The notes under the pieces are model-generated. The model saw only the letters and a list, made by a program, of their open reading frames with translations. It was not told where the DNA came from and made no database searches. A DNA stretch of 64,000 bases from Candidatus Cacconaster equi. GTDB taxonomy: Bacteria > Bacteroidota > Bacteroidia > Bacteroidales > UBA932. Both the position numbers and the translations under genes were made by a program. Shown in pieces: positions 8,982-18,047 of the stretch; the first letter of the stretch is position 1; the number at the start of each line of letters is the position of its first letter. The stretch covers positions 1 to 64,000 of the forward strand of contig JAGHSK010000015.1 of NCBI GenBank assembly GCA_018065895.1, written 5' to 3'.

Positions 8982-10015
8982 TGGAAAGCAGAATTCTTCT
9001 GATTTATACCGGTGGCACCATCGGAATGAAGCAAGATCCGGAGACCTTGCTTCTCAAACCATTCAACTTCAGGCAAATAACTCAAGAGGTTCCGGAATTG
9101 AGAAAATTCGGTTTCCTGATTGACAGTTATTCATTCAATCCCGTGATCGACTCTTCGGACGTAAAACCGGCTTTCTGGGTGCGGCTTGCGGAGCTGATAG
9201 AGTTCAGCTATGATTCGTATGACGGATTTGTGGTTCTCCATGGTACGGATACTATGGCTTATTCTGCCTCCGCGCTGAGCTTCATGCTGGAAAATCTTGA
9301 AAAGCCTGTCATTTTCACAGGAAGTCAGCTTCCTATCGGGATGCTCCGCACCGACGGGAAGGAGAATCTGATTTCCGCCATAGAACTTGCCGCCTCGGTG
9401 GATGCCGACGGCCATCCCTATGTTCCTGAGGTATGCGTCTATTTTGAGAGTCAGCTGTACAGGGGAAACCGTACCGTGAAATACAATGCGGAGAATTTCC
9501 GGGCATTCCGCTCGGCGAATTTCCCTGTTCTGGCGGATGTCGGGATCCACGTCAAATATGATATGGAATATGTGCGCCACCCGAAGATATGGGGCAGGAA
9601 GCTGAAGGTGCACAAGAAACTTGATACAAATGTGGCCGTGCTGAAGATATTCCCCGGAATTACGCCCCAGCATGTCCAGGCGGTGTTGTCCATACCTGGG
9701 CTGAAGGCTGTGATCCTTGAGACTTACGGGTCGGGCAATTCGATGGCGGACAAGTGGTTTCTTGATGCGTTGCACGATTTCACCGTGAACGGTGGGATCG
9801 TTGTGAACGTAACCCAATGTCAGGCTGGCAGTGTGGATATGGCCGCCTATGCCAACGGTGCCGTGCTGAAGGACGCCGGCGTAATCAGCGGTTATGACAT
9901 CACGACCGAATCGGCACTGGCCAAGATGTTCTATCTGCTCGGAAGGTATCGGTCCCCGGATAAAGTCAAAGAAGTGTTCGGCAGAAATCTTAGAGGAGAA
10001 ATTTCAAAAAATTGA
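8981..10015 (+). CDS. ansA: Type I (cytoplasmic) L-asparaginase
   Basis: This 344-residue asparaginase hydrolyses L-asparagine to aspartate and ammonia. The first catalytic threonine lies in IYTGGTIGM at the N-terminus, and the second in VLHGTDTMAYSASALSFML near residue 85. There is no signal peptide, so it should be the low-affinity cytoplasmic type I enzyme. A C-terminal allosteric-type domain is present (VILETYGSGNSM, NVTQCQAGSVDM). I use ATG 8981, which overlaps the tatD stop by one base, instead of the tracked TTG at 8978. A 127-nt intergenic region with a promoter follows. Confidence 0.93.
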   Translation: MESRILLIYTGGTIGMKQDPETLLLKPFNFRQITQEVPELRKFGFLIDSYSFNPVIDSSDVKPAFWVRLAELIEFSYDSYDGFVVLHGTDTMAYSASALSFMLENLEKPVIFTGSQLPIGMLRTDGKENLISAIELAASVDADGHPYVPEVCVYFESQLYRGNRTVKYNAENFRAFRSANFPVLADVGIHVKYDMEYVRHPKIWGRKLKVHKKLDTNVAVLKIFPGITPQHVQAVLSIPGLKAVILETYGSGNSMADKWFLDALHDFTVNGGIVVNVTQCQAGSVDMAAYANGAVLKDAGVISGYDITTESALAKMFYLLGRYRSPDKVKEVFGRNLRGEISKN

Positions 10016-10040
10016 TAGGTATTTCCGAAATTATTACTAA

Positions 10041-10072
10041 ATTGCACGATATTTCGTGTATACATATGTTTG
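10041..10072 (+). promoter_or_regulatory. Bacteroidota-type promoter of the exbB cluster
   Basis: An ATTG at 10041-10044 and TATGTTTG at 10065-10072 are separated by 20 bp, giving a good -33/-7 pair. The predicted transcript starts near 10080 and has a ~60-nt AT-rich leader (many TAAT and AAAA steps) before the exbB ATG at 10143. The AT-rich leader resembles those of strongly expressed Bacteroidota genes, which is an inference. Confidence 0.6.
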
Positions 10073-10142
10073 TGCGCATCGGAATCGGTTGAAAAAACTA
10101 TAACTATTTTAATACATTGTTTAATAATTAATCAAAAAACTT

Positions 10143-10958
10143 ATGAAAAAAATTTTCATGTTTTTGGCAGTTGCTGGTCTTCTGACAGTTTCTGCTAATT
10201 TCCAACCAGCTTCAGCTCAGGACGAAGAAGCTGCTGCAACTGAAGAAGTTGCTGCCGCTGCTGAGGAAGTTGCCGAAGAGGCAGCCGCTCCAGTTGATCC
10301 ATTCGCTGCAGGTGAAAGCGATCAGCCACTGCATCAGCAGTTGAAGAAGCTCTTCATCGAAGGTGGTGCAGGCTTCATGGCAACCATTCTGTTGTGCCTT
10401 ATCTTCGGTCTTGCTATTGCAATTGAACGAATCATCACTCTCGGTATGGCCAAGACTAACGTTGCAGCTTTCGGAGAGAAAGTTGAGGCCAAACTCAAAG
10501 AAAAAGATATCGACGGCGCTCTCGAGCTTTGCCGCGACACCAAGGGCCCGGTTGCAAGCATCTACTATCAGGGACTTCTCCGCGTTAAGGAAGGACAGTC
10601 AATCGAAAACATCGAGAAATCAGTCATTTCTTACGGTTCAGTTCAGATGGGTCAGCTTGAGAACGGTATGTCTTGGATTTCACTCTTCATCGGTATCGCT
10701 CCTATGTTGGGATTCATGGGTACTGTAATCGGTTTGATCCAGGCATTCGACGCAATCGAGGTAGCAGGTGATATCAGCCCGGCATTGGTAGCAGGTGGTA
10801 TGAAAGTCGCTTTGATCACAACTGTAGGTGGTCTGGTCGTTGCTATTATCCTTCAGATTTTCTTCAACTACATCGTTTCAAGAATTGACGCTATCGTTTC
10901 TGAAATGGAAACTGCTTCAATCGACTTGGTTGACACACTTGTAAAGTACACGAAATAA
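10143..10958 (+). CDS. exbB: MotA/TolQ/ExbB proton channel family protein with signal-like N-terminus and acidic Ala/Glu linker
   Basis: This 271-residue inner-membrane motor subunit forms the proton channel that powers TonB or Tol-type transport with ExbD. A signal-peptide-like start (MFLAVAGLLTVSANFQPASAQ) is followed by about 30 residues almost wholly of Ala, Glu and Val (EEVAAAAEEVAEEAAAP). The channel core comes next, with one TM (FMATILLCLIFGLAIAIERI) and the paired TMs around WISLFIGIAPMLGFMGTVIGL and VALITTVGGLVVAIILQIFF. The GFMGTVIGL and TTVGGLVVA motifs are hallmarks. It leads a four-gene cluster with short gaps. Whether the partner is TonB or a gliding or Tol system is not visible. 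The nearest TonB-like gene is at 17.3 kb. Confidence 0.9.
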   Translation: MKKIFMFLAVAGLLTVSANFQPASAQDEEAAATEEVAAAAEEVAEEAAAPVDPFAAGESDQPLHQQLKKLFIEGGAGFMATILLCLIFGLAIAIERIITLGMAKTNVAAFGEKVEAKLKEKDIDGALELCRDTKGPVASIYYQGLLRVKEGQSIENIEKSVISYGSVQMGQLENGMSWISLFIGIAPMLGFMGTVIGLIQAFDAIEVAGDISPALVAGGMKVALITTVGGLVVAIILQIFFNYIVSRIDAIVSEMETASIDLVDTLVKYTK

Positions 10959-10974
10959 TTACAGGCAATAGATC

Positions 10975-11382
10975 ATGAAAGTTTTAAAATATATCGAATA
11001 TGTGCTCCTGGTAATATCACTGGTGCTGTTCGCTATTGGTCTGATGACAATCAAGACTGTCGATTCAGGCATGCTGAACATTTACCTGGTATGGACATAT
11101 ATTTTGGTAGCTGCCGCTTTGATCTTTGCTATAGGATTTCCGTTGGTTAGTTCCTTCAAAGACAAAAAGAGCCTCAAGAGACTGCTTCTCGTCGTTGCAG
11201 CCGTTGTGGTTATTTTCGGCGGTATCTATATGATTGCCCCTGGTGAGGCAATCGCTGTTAACACAGTTGTATCAGAAGGTACTTTCAAATTTGCTGACGC
11301 TGCCCTCTATGTCTGCTACCTTTTCGTAGCCGGATCAATCATTTCATTGATATGGGGTGCCGCACACAAGGCAATCAAATAA
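10975..11382 (+). CDS. Small four-helix membrane protein between exbB and exbD
   Basis: This 135-residue protein of unknown function lies 16 nt after exbB and 10 nt before exbD. Four hydrophobic segments are visible: IEYVLLVISLVLFAIGLMTI, VWTYILVAAALIFAIGFPLV, LLLVVAAVVVIFGGIYMIA and ALYVCYLFVAGSIISLIWGAA. No catalytic motif is seen. Its place inside the motor operon suggests it is an accessory part of the ExbBD complex, but that is inference from position only. Confidence 0.75.
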   Translation: MKVLKYIEYVLLVISLVLFAIGLMTIKTVDSGMLNIYLVWTYILVAAALIFAIGFPLVSSFKDKKSLKRLLLVVAAVVVIFGGIYMIAPGEAIAVNTVVSEGTFKFADAALYVCYLFVAGSIISLIWGAAHKAIK

Positions 11383-11392
11383 GTAATTTAGT

Positions 11393-11971
11393 ATGGCATC
11401 AAAAAAGACTCCTGAAATTAACGGTGGATCAATGGCGGACATCTCCTTCATTGCATTGATCTTTTTCTTGATGGTGACTACTATGGACAAGGAGCAGGGT
11501 ATCGCAAGACGTCTTCCTCCATTGCCTAGCGAAGATCAGAAGGTCGAAGACCAGAAGGTCAATCGTCGTAACATCATCCAGGTCAAGATTAACGCAAGCG
11601 ACAGACTTTTCGCCGGAAATCAGCCTATGGATGTCAGCCAGCTGAAAGATAAAATCAAAGAATTCCTGACTAACCCTAGCAACGATCCTAATCTCCCTGA
11701 AATAGAGATGAAGAACGTTGAAGGCCTTGGTATGGTTCCAGTTTCAAAAGGTGTCATTTCATTGCAGAACGACCGCGGTACCACTTACAGCAAGTATATC
11801 GCCGTTCAAAACGAGCTCATCAGAGCCATCAATGAATTGCGTGATGATTTTTCAATGAGAACATACGGCAAGAAATATGACCTTCTTGACGAAGACCGTC
11901 AGAAGATCGTTCGTGATGCTGTTCCTCAGCCAATCTCAGAAGCGGAGCCTAAGGACGTCAAGAAAAAATAG
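11393..11971 (+). CDS. exbD: ExbD/TolR biopolymer transport protein, long form
   Basis: This 192-residue ExbD-family protein has a short cytoplasmic N-terminus, one TM helix (MADISFIALIFFLMVTTM) and a periplasmic domain. The aspartate in MADISF occupies the position of the protonatable TM Asp of ExbD. It is longer than a typical ExbD (~140 residues), with a charged C-terminal tail (YDLLDEDRQKIVRDAVPQP then EPKDVKKK). It lies 10 nt after the small membrane protein and 11 nt before a second exbD. Paired ExbDs may form a heterodimeric stator plug. Confidence 0.88.
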   Translation: MASKKTPEINGGSMADISFIALIFFLMVTTMDKEQGIARRLPPLPSEDQKVEDQKVNRRNIIQVKINASDRLFAGNQPMDVSQLKDKIKEFLTNPSNDPNLPEIEMKNVEGLGMVPVSKGVISLQNDRGTTYSKYIAVQNELIRAINELRDDFSMRTYGKKYDLLDEDRQKIVRDAVPQPISEAEPKDVKKK

Positions 11972-11982
11972 GAGGATTCAGT

Positions 11983-12453
11983 ATGGCTAAATTCATAAAA
12001 AAAGAGAAAAGTGATATCCCTGCCATCGGCACGGCTTCACTTCCTGATATTGTGTTTATGATTTTGATGTTCTTCATGGTGTCAACCTCAATGCGTCAGA
12101 CTGACCGCAAAGTCAAGGTTGTTATGCCTCAGGCTTCGGAAGTCACTAAACTTGAAAGAAAAGACCTTTCGTCTTACATTTATATCGGAACTCCTACTGA
12201 ACAGTATCAGGCACAGTACGGTACTGAGTCACGTATCCAGTTGAACGATTCTTTCAGAACCATTGACGACATCAGAGACTTTATCGCTGCTGAACGTGAG
12301 AACCTCAGCGAGGCTGACCGTCCATTCATGACTGTCAACATCAAAGCTGACGCTGACACCCGTATGGGTATCATAACTGACGTAAAGCAGGAACTTCGTC
12401 GTTGCTCTGCGCTGAAGATCATGTACGGCGCACGTAGTGATGTCAGAAAGTAA
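11983..12453 (+). CDS. exbD: ExbD/TolR biopolymer transport protein, second copy
   Basis: This 156-residue second ExbD-family subunit has the TM helix LPDIVFMILMFFMVSTSM, with the conserved TM aspartate in LPDIVF. The periplasmic part ends in the ExbD-like VKQELRRCSALKIMYGA. An AGGAGG-like stretch (ATAGGAGGATTC) 8-9 nt before its ATG is one of the better Shine-Dalgarno sites in the window. It closes the motor operon and a hairpin follows its stop. Confidence 0.9.
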   Translation: MAKFIKKEKSDIPAIGTASLPDIVFMILMFFMVSTSMRQTDRKVKVVMPQASEVTKLERKDLSSYIYIGTPTEQYQAQYGTESRIQLNDSFRTIDDIRDFIAAERENLSEADRPFMTVNIKADADTRMGIITDVKQELRRCSALKIMYGARSDVRK

Positions 12454-12470
12454 ACACTTATGATTTGAAG

Positions 12471-12505
12471 AAAGGGGTGGCCTTAAATGAGTCACCCTTT
12501 CTTTT
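12471..12505 (+). terminator. Probable terminator after the exb cluster
   Basis: AAAGGGGTG (12471-12479) and CACCCTTT (12493-12500) can pair with a one-base bulge around a 13-nt loop, and CTTTTATAT follows. Its place 17 nt after the second exbD stop fits an intrinsic terminator, of moderate strength because the T-run is short. Confidence 0.5.
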
Positions 12506-12534
12506 ATATGGTACTTCAAAAAACTTGATAGTTT

Positions 12535-13746
12535 ATGAAAGGATTCATAAAGGGTTTTGTCACTGTTGCACTTCTTCTCACCATTGTTTCCTGCGGACAG
12601 AAGAGGGCGAAATATGTTTTTCTTTTTATCGGTGATGGAATGAGTTTCGCCAACGTTTCCCTTACGGAAGCGTATCAGGCACACGTCAGGGGCGAAGTGG
12701 GGATGGATCCATTGTGCTTCACAAGTTTTCCTGTCCTTGGAGAAGCCACTACATTTTCTGCAGACAGGCCTATTACGTGCTCTTCCGCTGCAGGGACTGC
12801 ACTTTCGACCGGGTTCAAGACCAGGAACGGTATGCTTGGCGTGACTCCGGACACAACTGATCTGACAAGTATTTCATACAAGATACACGATGCCGGCTAT
12901 GCGGTGGGCATTATGTCCAACGTGCAGATAAACCACGCGACCCCGGCATCATTCTATGGCCATTCCGCCAAACGTTCGGACTATTATTCAATAGGTCAGG
13001 AACTGCCGAAAACCGGCTTTGAATTCTTCGGTGGCGGCGGATTCATCCAGCCTAACGGCAAAGGGGACTCTGCTGCCGTTTCACTCTATAATTTTGCCGA
13101 GCAGGGAGGTTATACCATAGCCTGCGGAATCGATGATTTCAATGCCAAGAAGGACTCTTCCAGGATTCTTCTTGTCCAGGAGGAAGGTTCCAGCAAAATT
13201 TGCCCATATGCTTTGGGCCGTCCTGAAGGAGCGCTGACCCTTCCTCAGATAGTCGAGGCCGCCATATCTGTCCTTGAAAGGAACAGGCGGGGTTTCTTCA
13301 TGATGGCGGAGGGAGGTTTGATTGATTGGACCGCTCACAGCCAGGATGCCGCCGGAACTATAATGGAGGTTCTCGACCTTGACCAGGCCGTGAAGGTTGC
13401 GTATGCCTTCTATGAGAAACATCCGGATGAAACGTTGATTGTAATAACTGCTGACCATGCCACCGGAGGTCTGGCGCTTGGCAAAAGGGGATATTCTTTC
13501 GATCTGTCTCCTGTGGCTGCCATCAAGTCCGCTACGACCACTGACAATGTGGAGGCATATATGAACAACGAAACGACTGTTTCGTATGTGAATGAAGCCG
13601 CAAAAATAGGATGGACCACTTTCGGTCATACCGGAGATCCCGTACCTGTATGGGCAGTGGGCGTCGGATGCGAAAAATTCGCAGGACGTCAGGACAATAC
13701 GGACATTCCACGCAAGATTTGCGATATAATGCATGTTGAATTTTAA
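12535..13746 (+). CDS. Alkaline phosphatase (PhoA-like), predicted lipoprotein
   Basis: This 403-residue phosphomonoesterase of the alkaline phosphatase superfamily has a lipoprotein signal (FVTVALLLTIVSC with Cys22), so it is probably anchored in the envelope. Metal and catalytic motifs are clear: FLFIGDGMSFANV, the nucleophile region TCSSAAGTALSTGFKT, NHATPASFYGH, EGGLIDWTAHSQDA, TADHATGGLALG and HTGDPVPVW. By alignment to E. coli PhoA in memory, the residue before the nucleophile serine is Cys rather than Asp. I believe this is common in Bacteroidota homologues. It releases inorganic phosphate from organic esters. No Pho-type regulatory site is recognised upstream. The gene lies 81 nt after exbD and 18 nt before the hydrolase ATG. 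Confidence 0.9.
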   Translation: MKGFIKGFVTVALLLTIVSCGQKRAKYVFLFIGDGMSFANVSLTEAYQAHVRGEVGMDPLCFTSFPVLGEATTFSADRPITCSSAAGTALSTGFKTRNGMLGVTPDTTDLTSISYKIHDAGYAVGIMSNVQINHATPASFYGHSAKRSDYYSIGQELPKTGFEFFGGGGFIQPNGKGDSAAVSLYNFAEQGGYTIACGIDDFNAKKDSSRILLVQEEGSSKICPYALGRPEGALTLPQIVEAAISVLERNRRGFFMMAEGGLIDWTAHSQDAAGTIMEVLDLDQAVKVAYAFYEKHPDETLIVITADHATGGLALGKRGYSFDLSPVAAIKSATTTDNVEAYMNNETTVSYVNEAAKIGWTTFGHTGDPVPVWAVGVGCEKFAGRQDNTDIPRKICDIMHVEF

Positions 13747-13764
13747 TCTTTGTTATCTGAAAAT

Positions 13765-15285
13765 ATGAAAAGAGTTTTTTCCCTTGTTGCAGTCTTGCTT
13801 CTGATGGCAAGTTCGTCTTTCGCTCAGGAGTCACCGAAACGCGAATTCCGTGGGGCGTGGCTTCATATTGTAGGCAATCAGCAGATCAAGACAATGTCAC
13901 GTGAGCAGATCCAGGAGTGGTTCACAACCACCCTTGATTCACTCAAGGCCTGCGGCTGCAATGCCATAATTTTCCAGGTCCGTCCCCAGGCCGACGCTTT
14001 CTATGAATCAAAGCTCGAGCCTTGGACTCGTTTCCTTACCGGAGAGCAGGGGAAAGCTCCTGACCCATATTGGGATCCACTCCAGTTCATGATAGACGAG
14101 TGCCACGCCAGAGGTATGGAACTTCACGCCTGGCTGAATCCTTACCGTGTGACTTCAAATGGCAAGGAGCAACTCTACCCGGGCCATCTCTATTTCAAGA
14201 AGCCTCATATCTTCAAACGTTACGGCCAGCAGCTCTATTTCGATCCGGGCGAGCCTGAATCAAGGGAGCACACCGTAAAGGTGATTGCCGACATCGTAAA
14301 TCGCTATGACGTCGATGCAATCCATTTCGATGACTATTTCTATCCGTATCCTATCAAGAACGAAGAGTTCCACGATGATGCCTCATTCTCAAAATATGCG
14401 GCAGAGCAGGGTTTTGAATATTGGCAGAAGGGCGATTGGCGCCGTCATAATGTTGAGATGCTCATGCAGCAGATCAACGATACGATAAAGGCCATAAAGC
14501 CTTGGATCCGTTTCGGTATCTCTCCTTTCGGAATCCACCGCAACAAGGCTGAAGATCCGGAGGGAGGCAGCGACACCAATGGCTTGTCGAATTACGACGA
14601 ACTTTTCGCAGATGTACCTGCATGGGCTGAAAAGGGATACATTGATTATATCGTTCCGCAGCTGTATTGGAAGATAGGCACAAAAGCTGCTGACTATGAG
14701 GTTCTGATCAAATGGTGGAATGACAAGAATTACAAGGGTCAGCTTTATATCGGCCAGAGCATAGGCACTTTCAGCGCACCGGATCTGGATAATCCGGCCA
14801 TCTCCCAAACCGGGAGAAAGATGCAGCTTGTGCGCGAGCTTCCTAATGTGGACGGTAACGTATGGTGGCCGGGATGGTCGCTTGTGTCTGCTCCAAGAGC
14901 ACGCAGGAATGCAGTAGAACCTGTATTTTCTCTCAAGGACTCGCTCAGGACCATCTATCAGAAGAATATTGCCCTTATTCCCGCTTATTCCGACCTTGAC
15001 AGCATTGCGCCGGCTCCGGTGAAGAGCGTGAAGGCTTCCGGCAAGAGTATCGTGTGGAGCGTCAATCCAACTGAGGACGTGATGCAGCAACCTCACTTCT
15101 ACGTAGTTTACAGAATGCCTGTCAATGCAAAGGCTGACATTGACAACAGCGCATATATAGTTGAAATCACCCGTAAGAACAGTTATGTTCCTTCAGAGAA
15201 ACGTTCGGGCAAATACAAATACATCATCACGGTAGTTGACAAATGCTGGAACGAAAGTCCGGCATCAAAAGAAACAGTTTGGTAA
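13765..15285 (+). CDS. Secreted family 10 glycosylhydrolase-like protein (GHL10/DUF187, YngK-like)
   Basis: This 506-residue exported protein has the cleavable signal [17 protein letters not shown]. The GHL10 barrel is marked by [57 protein letters not shown] and [14 protein letters not shown]-terminal fibronectin-like tail ([16 protein letters not shown] onward) follows. Family members are putative glycoside hydrolases, and at least some act on peptidoglycan-derived or other glycans. The substrate here is not determinable. I use the ATG at 13765, which directly precedes the signal peptide, not the tracked TTG at 13750. asnS starts one base after the stop. Confidence 0.88.
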   Translation: MKRVFSLVAVLLLMASSSFAQESPKREFRGAWLHIVGNQQIKTMSREQIQEWFTTTLDSLKACGCNAIIFQVRPQADAFYESKLEPWTRFLTGEQGKAPDPYWDPLQFMIDECHARGMELHAWLNPYRVTSNGKEQLYPGHLYFKKPHIFKRYGQQLYFDPGEPESREHTVKVIADIVNRYDVDAIHFDDYFYPYPIKNEEFHDDASFSKYAAEQGFEYWQKGDWRRHNVEMLMQQINDTIKAIKPWIRFGISPFGIHRNKAEDPEGGSDTNGLSNYDELFADVPAWAEKGYIDYIVPQLYWKIGTKAADYEVLIKWWNDKNYKGQLYIGQSIGTFSAPDLDNPAISQTGRKMQLVRELPNVDGNVWWPGWSLVSAPRARRNAVEPVFSLKDSLRTIYQKNIALIPAYSDLDSIAPAPVKSVKASGKSIVWSVNPTEDVMQQPHFYVVYRMPVNAKADIDNSAYIVEITRKNSYVPSEKRSGKYKYIITVVDKCWNESPASKETVW

Positions 15286-15286
15286 A

Positions 15287-16669
15287 ATGAAGAGAAGAAT
15301 CAAGGATTATCTGGCTGGACAGCCTGAGAATGATATAGTTGTAAAAGGATGGGTCCGCACGAAAAGAGGCAACAAGAATGTCGCCTTCATCGCGCTCAAC
15401 GACGGCTCAACCATCAATAATATACAGATTGTCTGTGACCTGGCCAATTTCAGCGATGAATTGATGAAGCAGATAACTACAGGCGCCTGCCTTAGCGTGA
15501 CCGGAGATCTTGTGCCTTCACAGGGAAGCGGTCAGGCTGTGGAGGTTCAGGCGAAGGCAATCGAGGTGCTCGGTGTAGCCGATCCTGAGTCATACCCTCT
15601 TCAAAAGAAGGGGCACAGTATGGAATTCCTTAGGGAGATCGCACACCTTCGTCCGCGCACCAATACTTTCGGAGCTGTGCTGAGAATCCGTCACGCAATG
15701 GCGTTCGCAATTCATAAATTCTTCAATGAGAGAGGCTTCATCTATCTGCATACCCCGCTCATCACAGCATCCGACTGCGAGGGAGCCGGCGAGATGTTCC
15801 AGGTAACCACCCTTGATCTTGACAACCTTCCTCGTGACGAAAAAGGTGCAATCAAGTATTCGGAGGATTTCTTCGGCCGTCATACGTCGCTTACCGTCAG
15901 CGGTCAGCTTGAGGGCGAACTCGGTGCAACCGCGATGGGCAACATCTATACCTTCGGCCCTACGTTCCGCGCTGAAAATTCAAACACTCCGCGCCACCTG
16001 GCAGAATTCTGGATGGTGGAGCCTGAAATGGCATTCTACGACGTGAACGATCTGATGGACCTTGAGGAAGAGTTTATAAAATATCTCGTGCAGTATGCTC
16101 TTGACAACTGTCAGGATGACCTCGCATTCCTCAATAAGATGATCGATCCGGAACTGATTGAGCGACTGAAGAGTGTGGTCTCAACTGATTTTGTCCGTCT
16201 TACATATACCGAGGGCGTTGACATCTTGATCAGGAGCGGTCAGAAGTTTGAGTTCCCGGTAAGCTGGGGAGTTGATTTGCAGAGTGAACACGAAAGATAT
16301 CTGGTGGAGAAGCACTTTGGCAAGCCTGTTATTCTGACGGATTATCCTAAGGATATCAAGGCATTCTATATGAAACAGAACGACGACGGCAGGACGGTAC
16401 GCGGTACGGACGTCCTCTTCCCGAAGATCGGTGAAATCATCGGTGGATCGGAGAGGGAGTCAAGCCTTGAAAAGCTCAACAACCGCATTTCCGAGCTCAA
16501 TATGGATACCAGAAACCTCTGGTGGTATATTGATACCAGAAAGTTCGGTACCTGCCCTCACAGCGGTTTCGGCCTCGGGTTCGAGCGACTTCTGCTCTTT
16601 GTAACGGGAATGTCGAATATACGCGACGTCATTCCGTTCCCTCGTACTCCAAAAACAGCTGAATTTTAA
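15287..16669 (+). CDS. asnS: Asparagine-tRNA ligase
   Basis: This 460-residue class IIb aminoacyl-tRNA synthetase charges tRNA-Asn. An N-terminal OB-fold anticodon-binding domain ([20 protein letters not shown]) precedes the catalytic core. The core has motif 2 in the [20 protein letters not shown] region and motif 3 in [15 protein letters not shown]. The AsnS-type insert is present ([19 protein letters not shown]), and [13 protein letters not shown] is typical of AsnRS rather than AspRS. The tracked TTG start at 15236 overlaps the hydrolase, so the ATG at 15287, 1 nt after the upstream stop, is preferred. Confidence 0.95.
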   Translation: MKRRIKDYLAGQPENDIVVKGWVRTKRGNKNVAFIALNDGSTINNIQIVCDLANFSDELMKQITTGACLSVTGDLVPSQGSGQAVEVQAKAIEVLGVADPESYPLQKKGHSMEFLREIAHLRPRTNTFGAVLRIRHAMAFAIHKFFNERGFIYLHTPLITASDCEGAGEMFQVTTLDLDNLPRDEKGAIKYSEDFFGRHTSLTVSGQLEGELGATAMGNIYTFGPTFRAENSNTPRHLAEFWMVEPEMAFYDVNDLMDLEEEFIKYLVQYALDNCQDDLAFLNKMIDPELIERLKSVVSTDFVRLTYTEGVDILIRSGQKFEFPVSWGVDLQSEHERYLVEKHFGKPVILTDYPKDIKAFYMKQNDDGRTVRGTDVLFPKIGEIIGGSERESSLEKLNNRISELNMDTRNLWWYIDTRKFGTCPHSGFGLGFERLLLFVTGMSNIRDVIPFPRTPKTAEF

Positions 16670-16690
16670 CAATAATATCAAGACCTGCTT

Positions 16691-17317
16691 ATGTTAGTCA
16701 TTGGCATTGCCGGAGGCTCGGGTTCCGGGAAAACGACTGTCGTAAACGAGATTAAGAAAAGAATGTGGGACCAGGCCCACGAGAAGGTGGTTGTCATTCC
16801 ACAGGATTCCTATTACAAGGACCAGGGCCATCTTCCTATGGAGAAGCGTCAGGCTCTGAATTTCGACCATCCTGATGCCATAGACTGGCAGTTGCTTGTA
16901 TCGCAATTGAAGGATCTCAAGGAGGGGAAGGCGATAGAACAGCCTACGTATTCTTATCTTACCTGCACCAGACAACCTGAGACAGTTCACGTCGAGCCTG
17001 CTGACATAATCATAATCGAAGGTATTCTTATCTTCACCTGCGAGGAGCTGCGCGACCAGATGGATATAAAGGTTTTTGTTGACGCTGACGATGATGACAG
17101 ACTGATGAGAGTGATCACCAGGGATATCGTTGAGCGTGGCAAGAACGTGCAGTGGGTTATCGACCGATATACCAAGACGGTAAAGCCGATGTACCTTCAG
17201 TTTATCGCTCCAAGCAAGAGATATGCCGATATCATCGTACCTGAAGGAGGCCACAATAAGATAGCAATCAGCGTGCTGCTGTCCGGAATCAGAAGGATGG
17301 CCGCCAGAGACAAATAA
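16691..17317 (+). CDS. udk: Uridine kinase
   Basis: This 208-residue P-loop kinase of the uridine/cytidine kinase family phosphorylates uridine or cytidine to UMP or CMP in pyrimidine salvage. The P-loop is GIAGGSGSGKTT at the N-terminus. The nucleoside-binding region is NFDHPDAIDWQLL, with YSYLTCTRQPETVHVEPADIIIIEGIL and the lid segment DIVERGKNVQWVIDRY following. Length is typical. It sits 21 nt after asnS and 7 nt before the TonB-like gene. Confidence 0.94.
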   Translation: MLVIGIAGGSGSGKTTVVNEIKKRMWDQAHEKVVVIPQDSYYKDQGHLPMEKRQALNFDHPDAIDWQLLVSQLKDLKEGKAIEQPTYSYLTCTRQPETVHVEPADIIIIEGILIFTCEELRDQMDIKVFVDADDDDRLMRVITRDIVERGKNVQWVIDRYTKTVKPMYLQFIAPSKRYADIIVPEGGHNKIAISVLLSGIRRMAARDK

Positions 17318-17324
17318 TCCGCAG

Positions 17325-18047
17325 ATGAACGGGGAAAGTCAGAAGAAGGAGAGAAGAGTGGGACTGTATGCAACGGTCTCCTTTCACCTGGCTGTCCTTA
17401 TTGTGCTGCTCTGCATTTCCATAGGCGCCGTATGGCATAGCGAGTCCTCTTTCGTCCTCGATTTCACCAAGCAGGAGGAGTTGGAAAAAGAACAGAGGGA
17501 AATAGAGCTTAAGGAGCAGGTTACGCAGGATCTGGACAAGATGTTCGGAGAGCGTTCCAATATCCGTAATGTGGCAGTGGATGCCGGTTCAAAACTCAAG
17601 GACGACCGCTTCAAGAATCCGGAAGAGGTGTACAAGGAGGCGAAAGAACTCCAGAAAAAATTGGACGCCTCGAAGAAAGCCGCCCTCGCGGAGCAGGCTG
17701 CGGAGGAGGCAGTGGATATGAACAGCACGAAAGATGCGGCTGATGACAAGCCTGCACAGCAGTATTCCGGCCCGTCTGTCATCTCCTGGACGTTGGAAGG
17801 CCGCAAGGCTCGCGTTCTGCCTGTACCAGCCTACAAGGGGTATGGCTCAGGTGATGTATATGTGAAGATTATCGTCAACAAGAACGGCAAGGTGACTTCG
17901 GCCTCAATCATACAGGGTCCGTCTTCAACTGACTCCTCTCTTCAGGAGTATGCCTTGGAAGCTGCCCGCAGGTCGCGGTTCAGCGCTTCGTCCACTGCGC
18001 CTGCATCACAGCAGGGCGAGATAGTATATCGTTTTATCGCTCAGTAG
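17325..18047 (+). CDS. TonB-like energy transducer with charged coiled-coil linker
   Basis: This 240-residue protein has the TonB layout: a short cytoplasmic N-terminus, one TM helix (TVSFHLAVLIVLLCISIGAVW), a long periplasmic linker, and a C-terminal TonB-like domain (GYGSGDVYVKIIVNKNGKV through YALEAARRSRF). The linker is not the usual Pro/Lys-rich rod. It is rich in Glu, Lys and Gln and is predicted to be helical (EELEKEQREIELKEQVTQDL and AKELQKKLDASKKAALAEQA). It would link an ExbBD motor to outer-membrane receptors. Its last 14 bases overlap the convergent truB gene, so no terminator fits between them. Confidence 0.75.
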   Translation: MNGESQKKERRVGLYATVSFHLAVLIVLLCISIGAVWHSESSFVLDFTKQEELEKEQREIELKEQVTQDLDKMFGERSNIRNVAVDAGSKLKDDRFKNPEEVYKEAKELQKKLDASKKAALAEQAAEEAVDMNSTKDAADDKPAQQYSGPSVISWTLEGRKARVLPVPAYKGYGSGDVYVKIIVNKNGKVTSASIIQGPSSTDSSLQEYALEAARRSRFSASSTAPASQQGEIVYRFIAQ

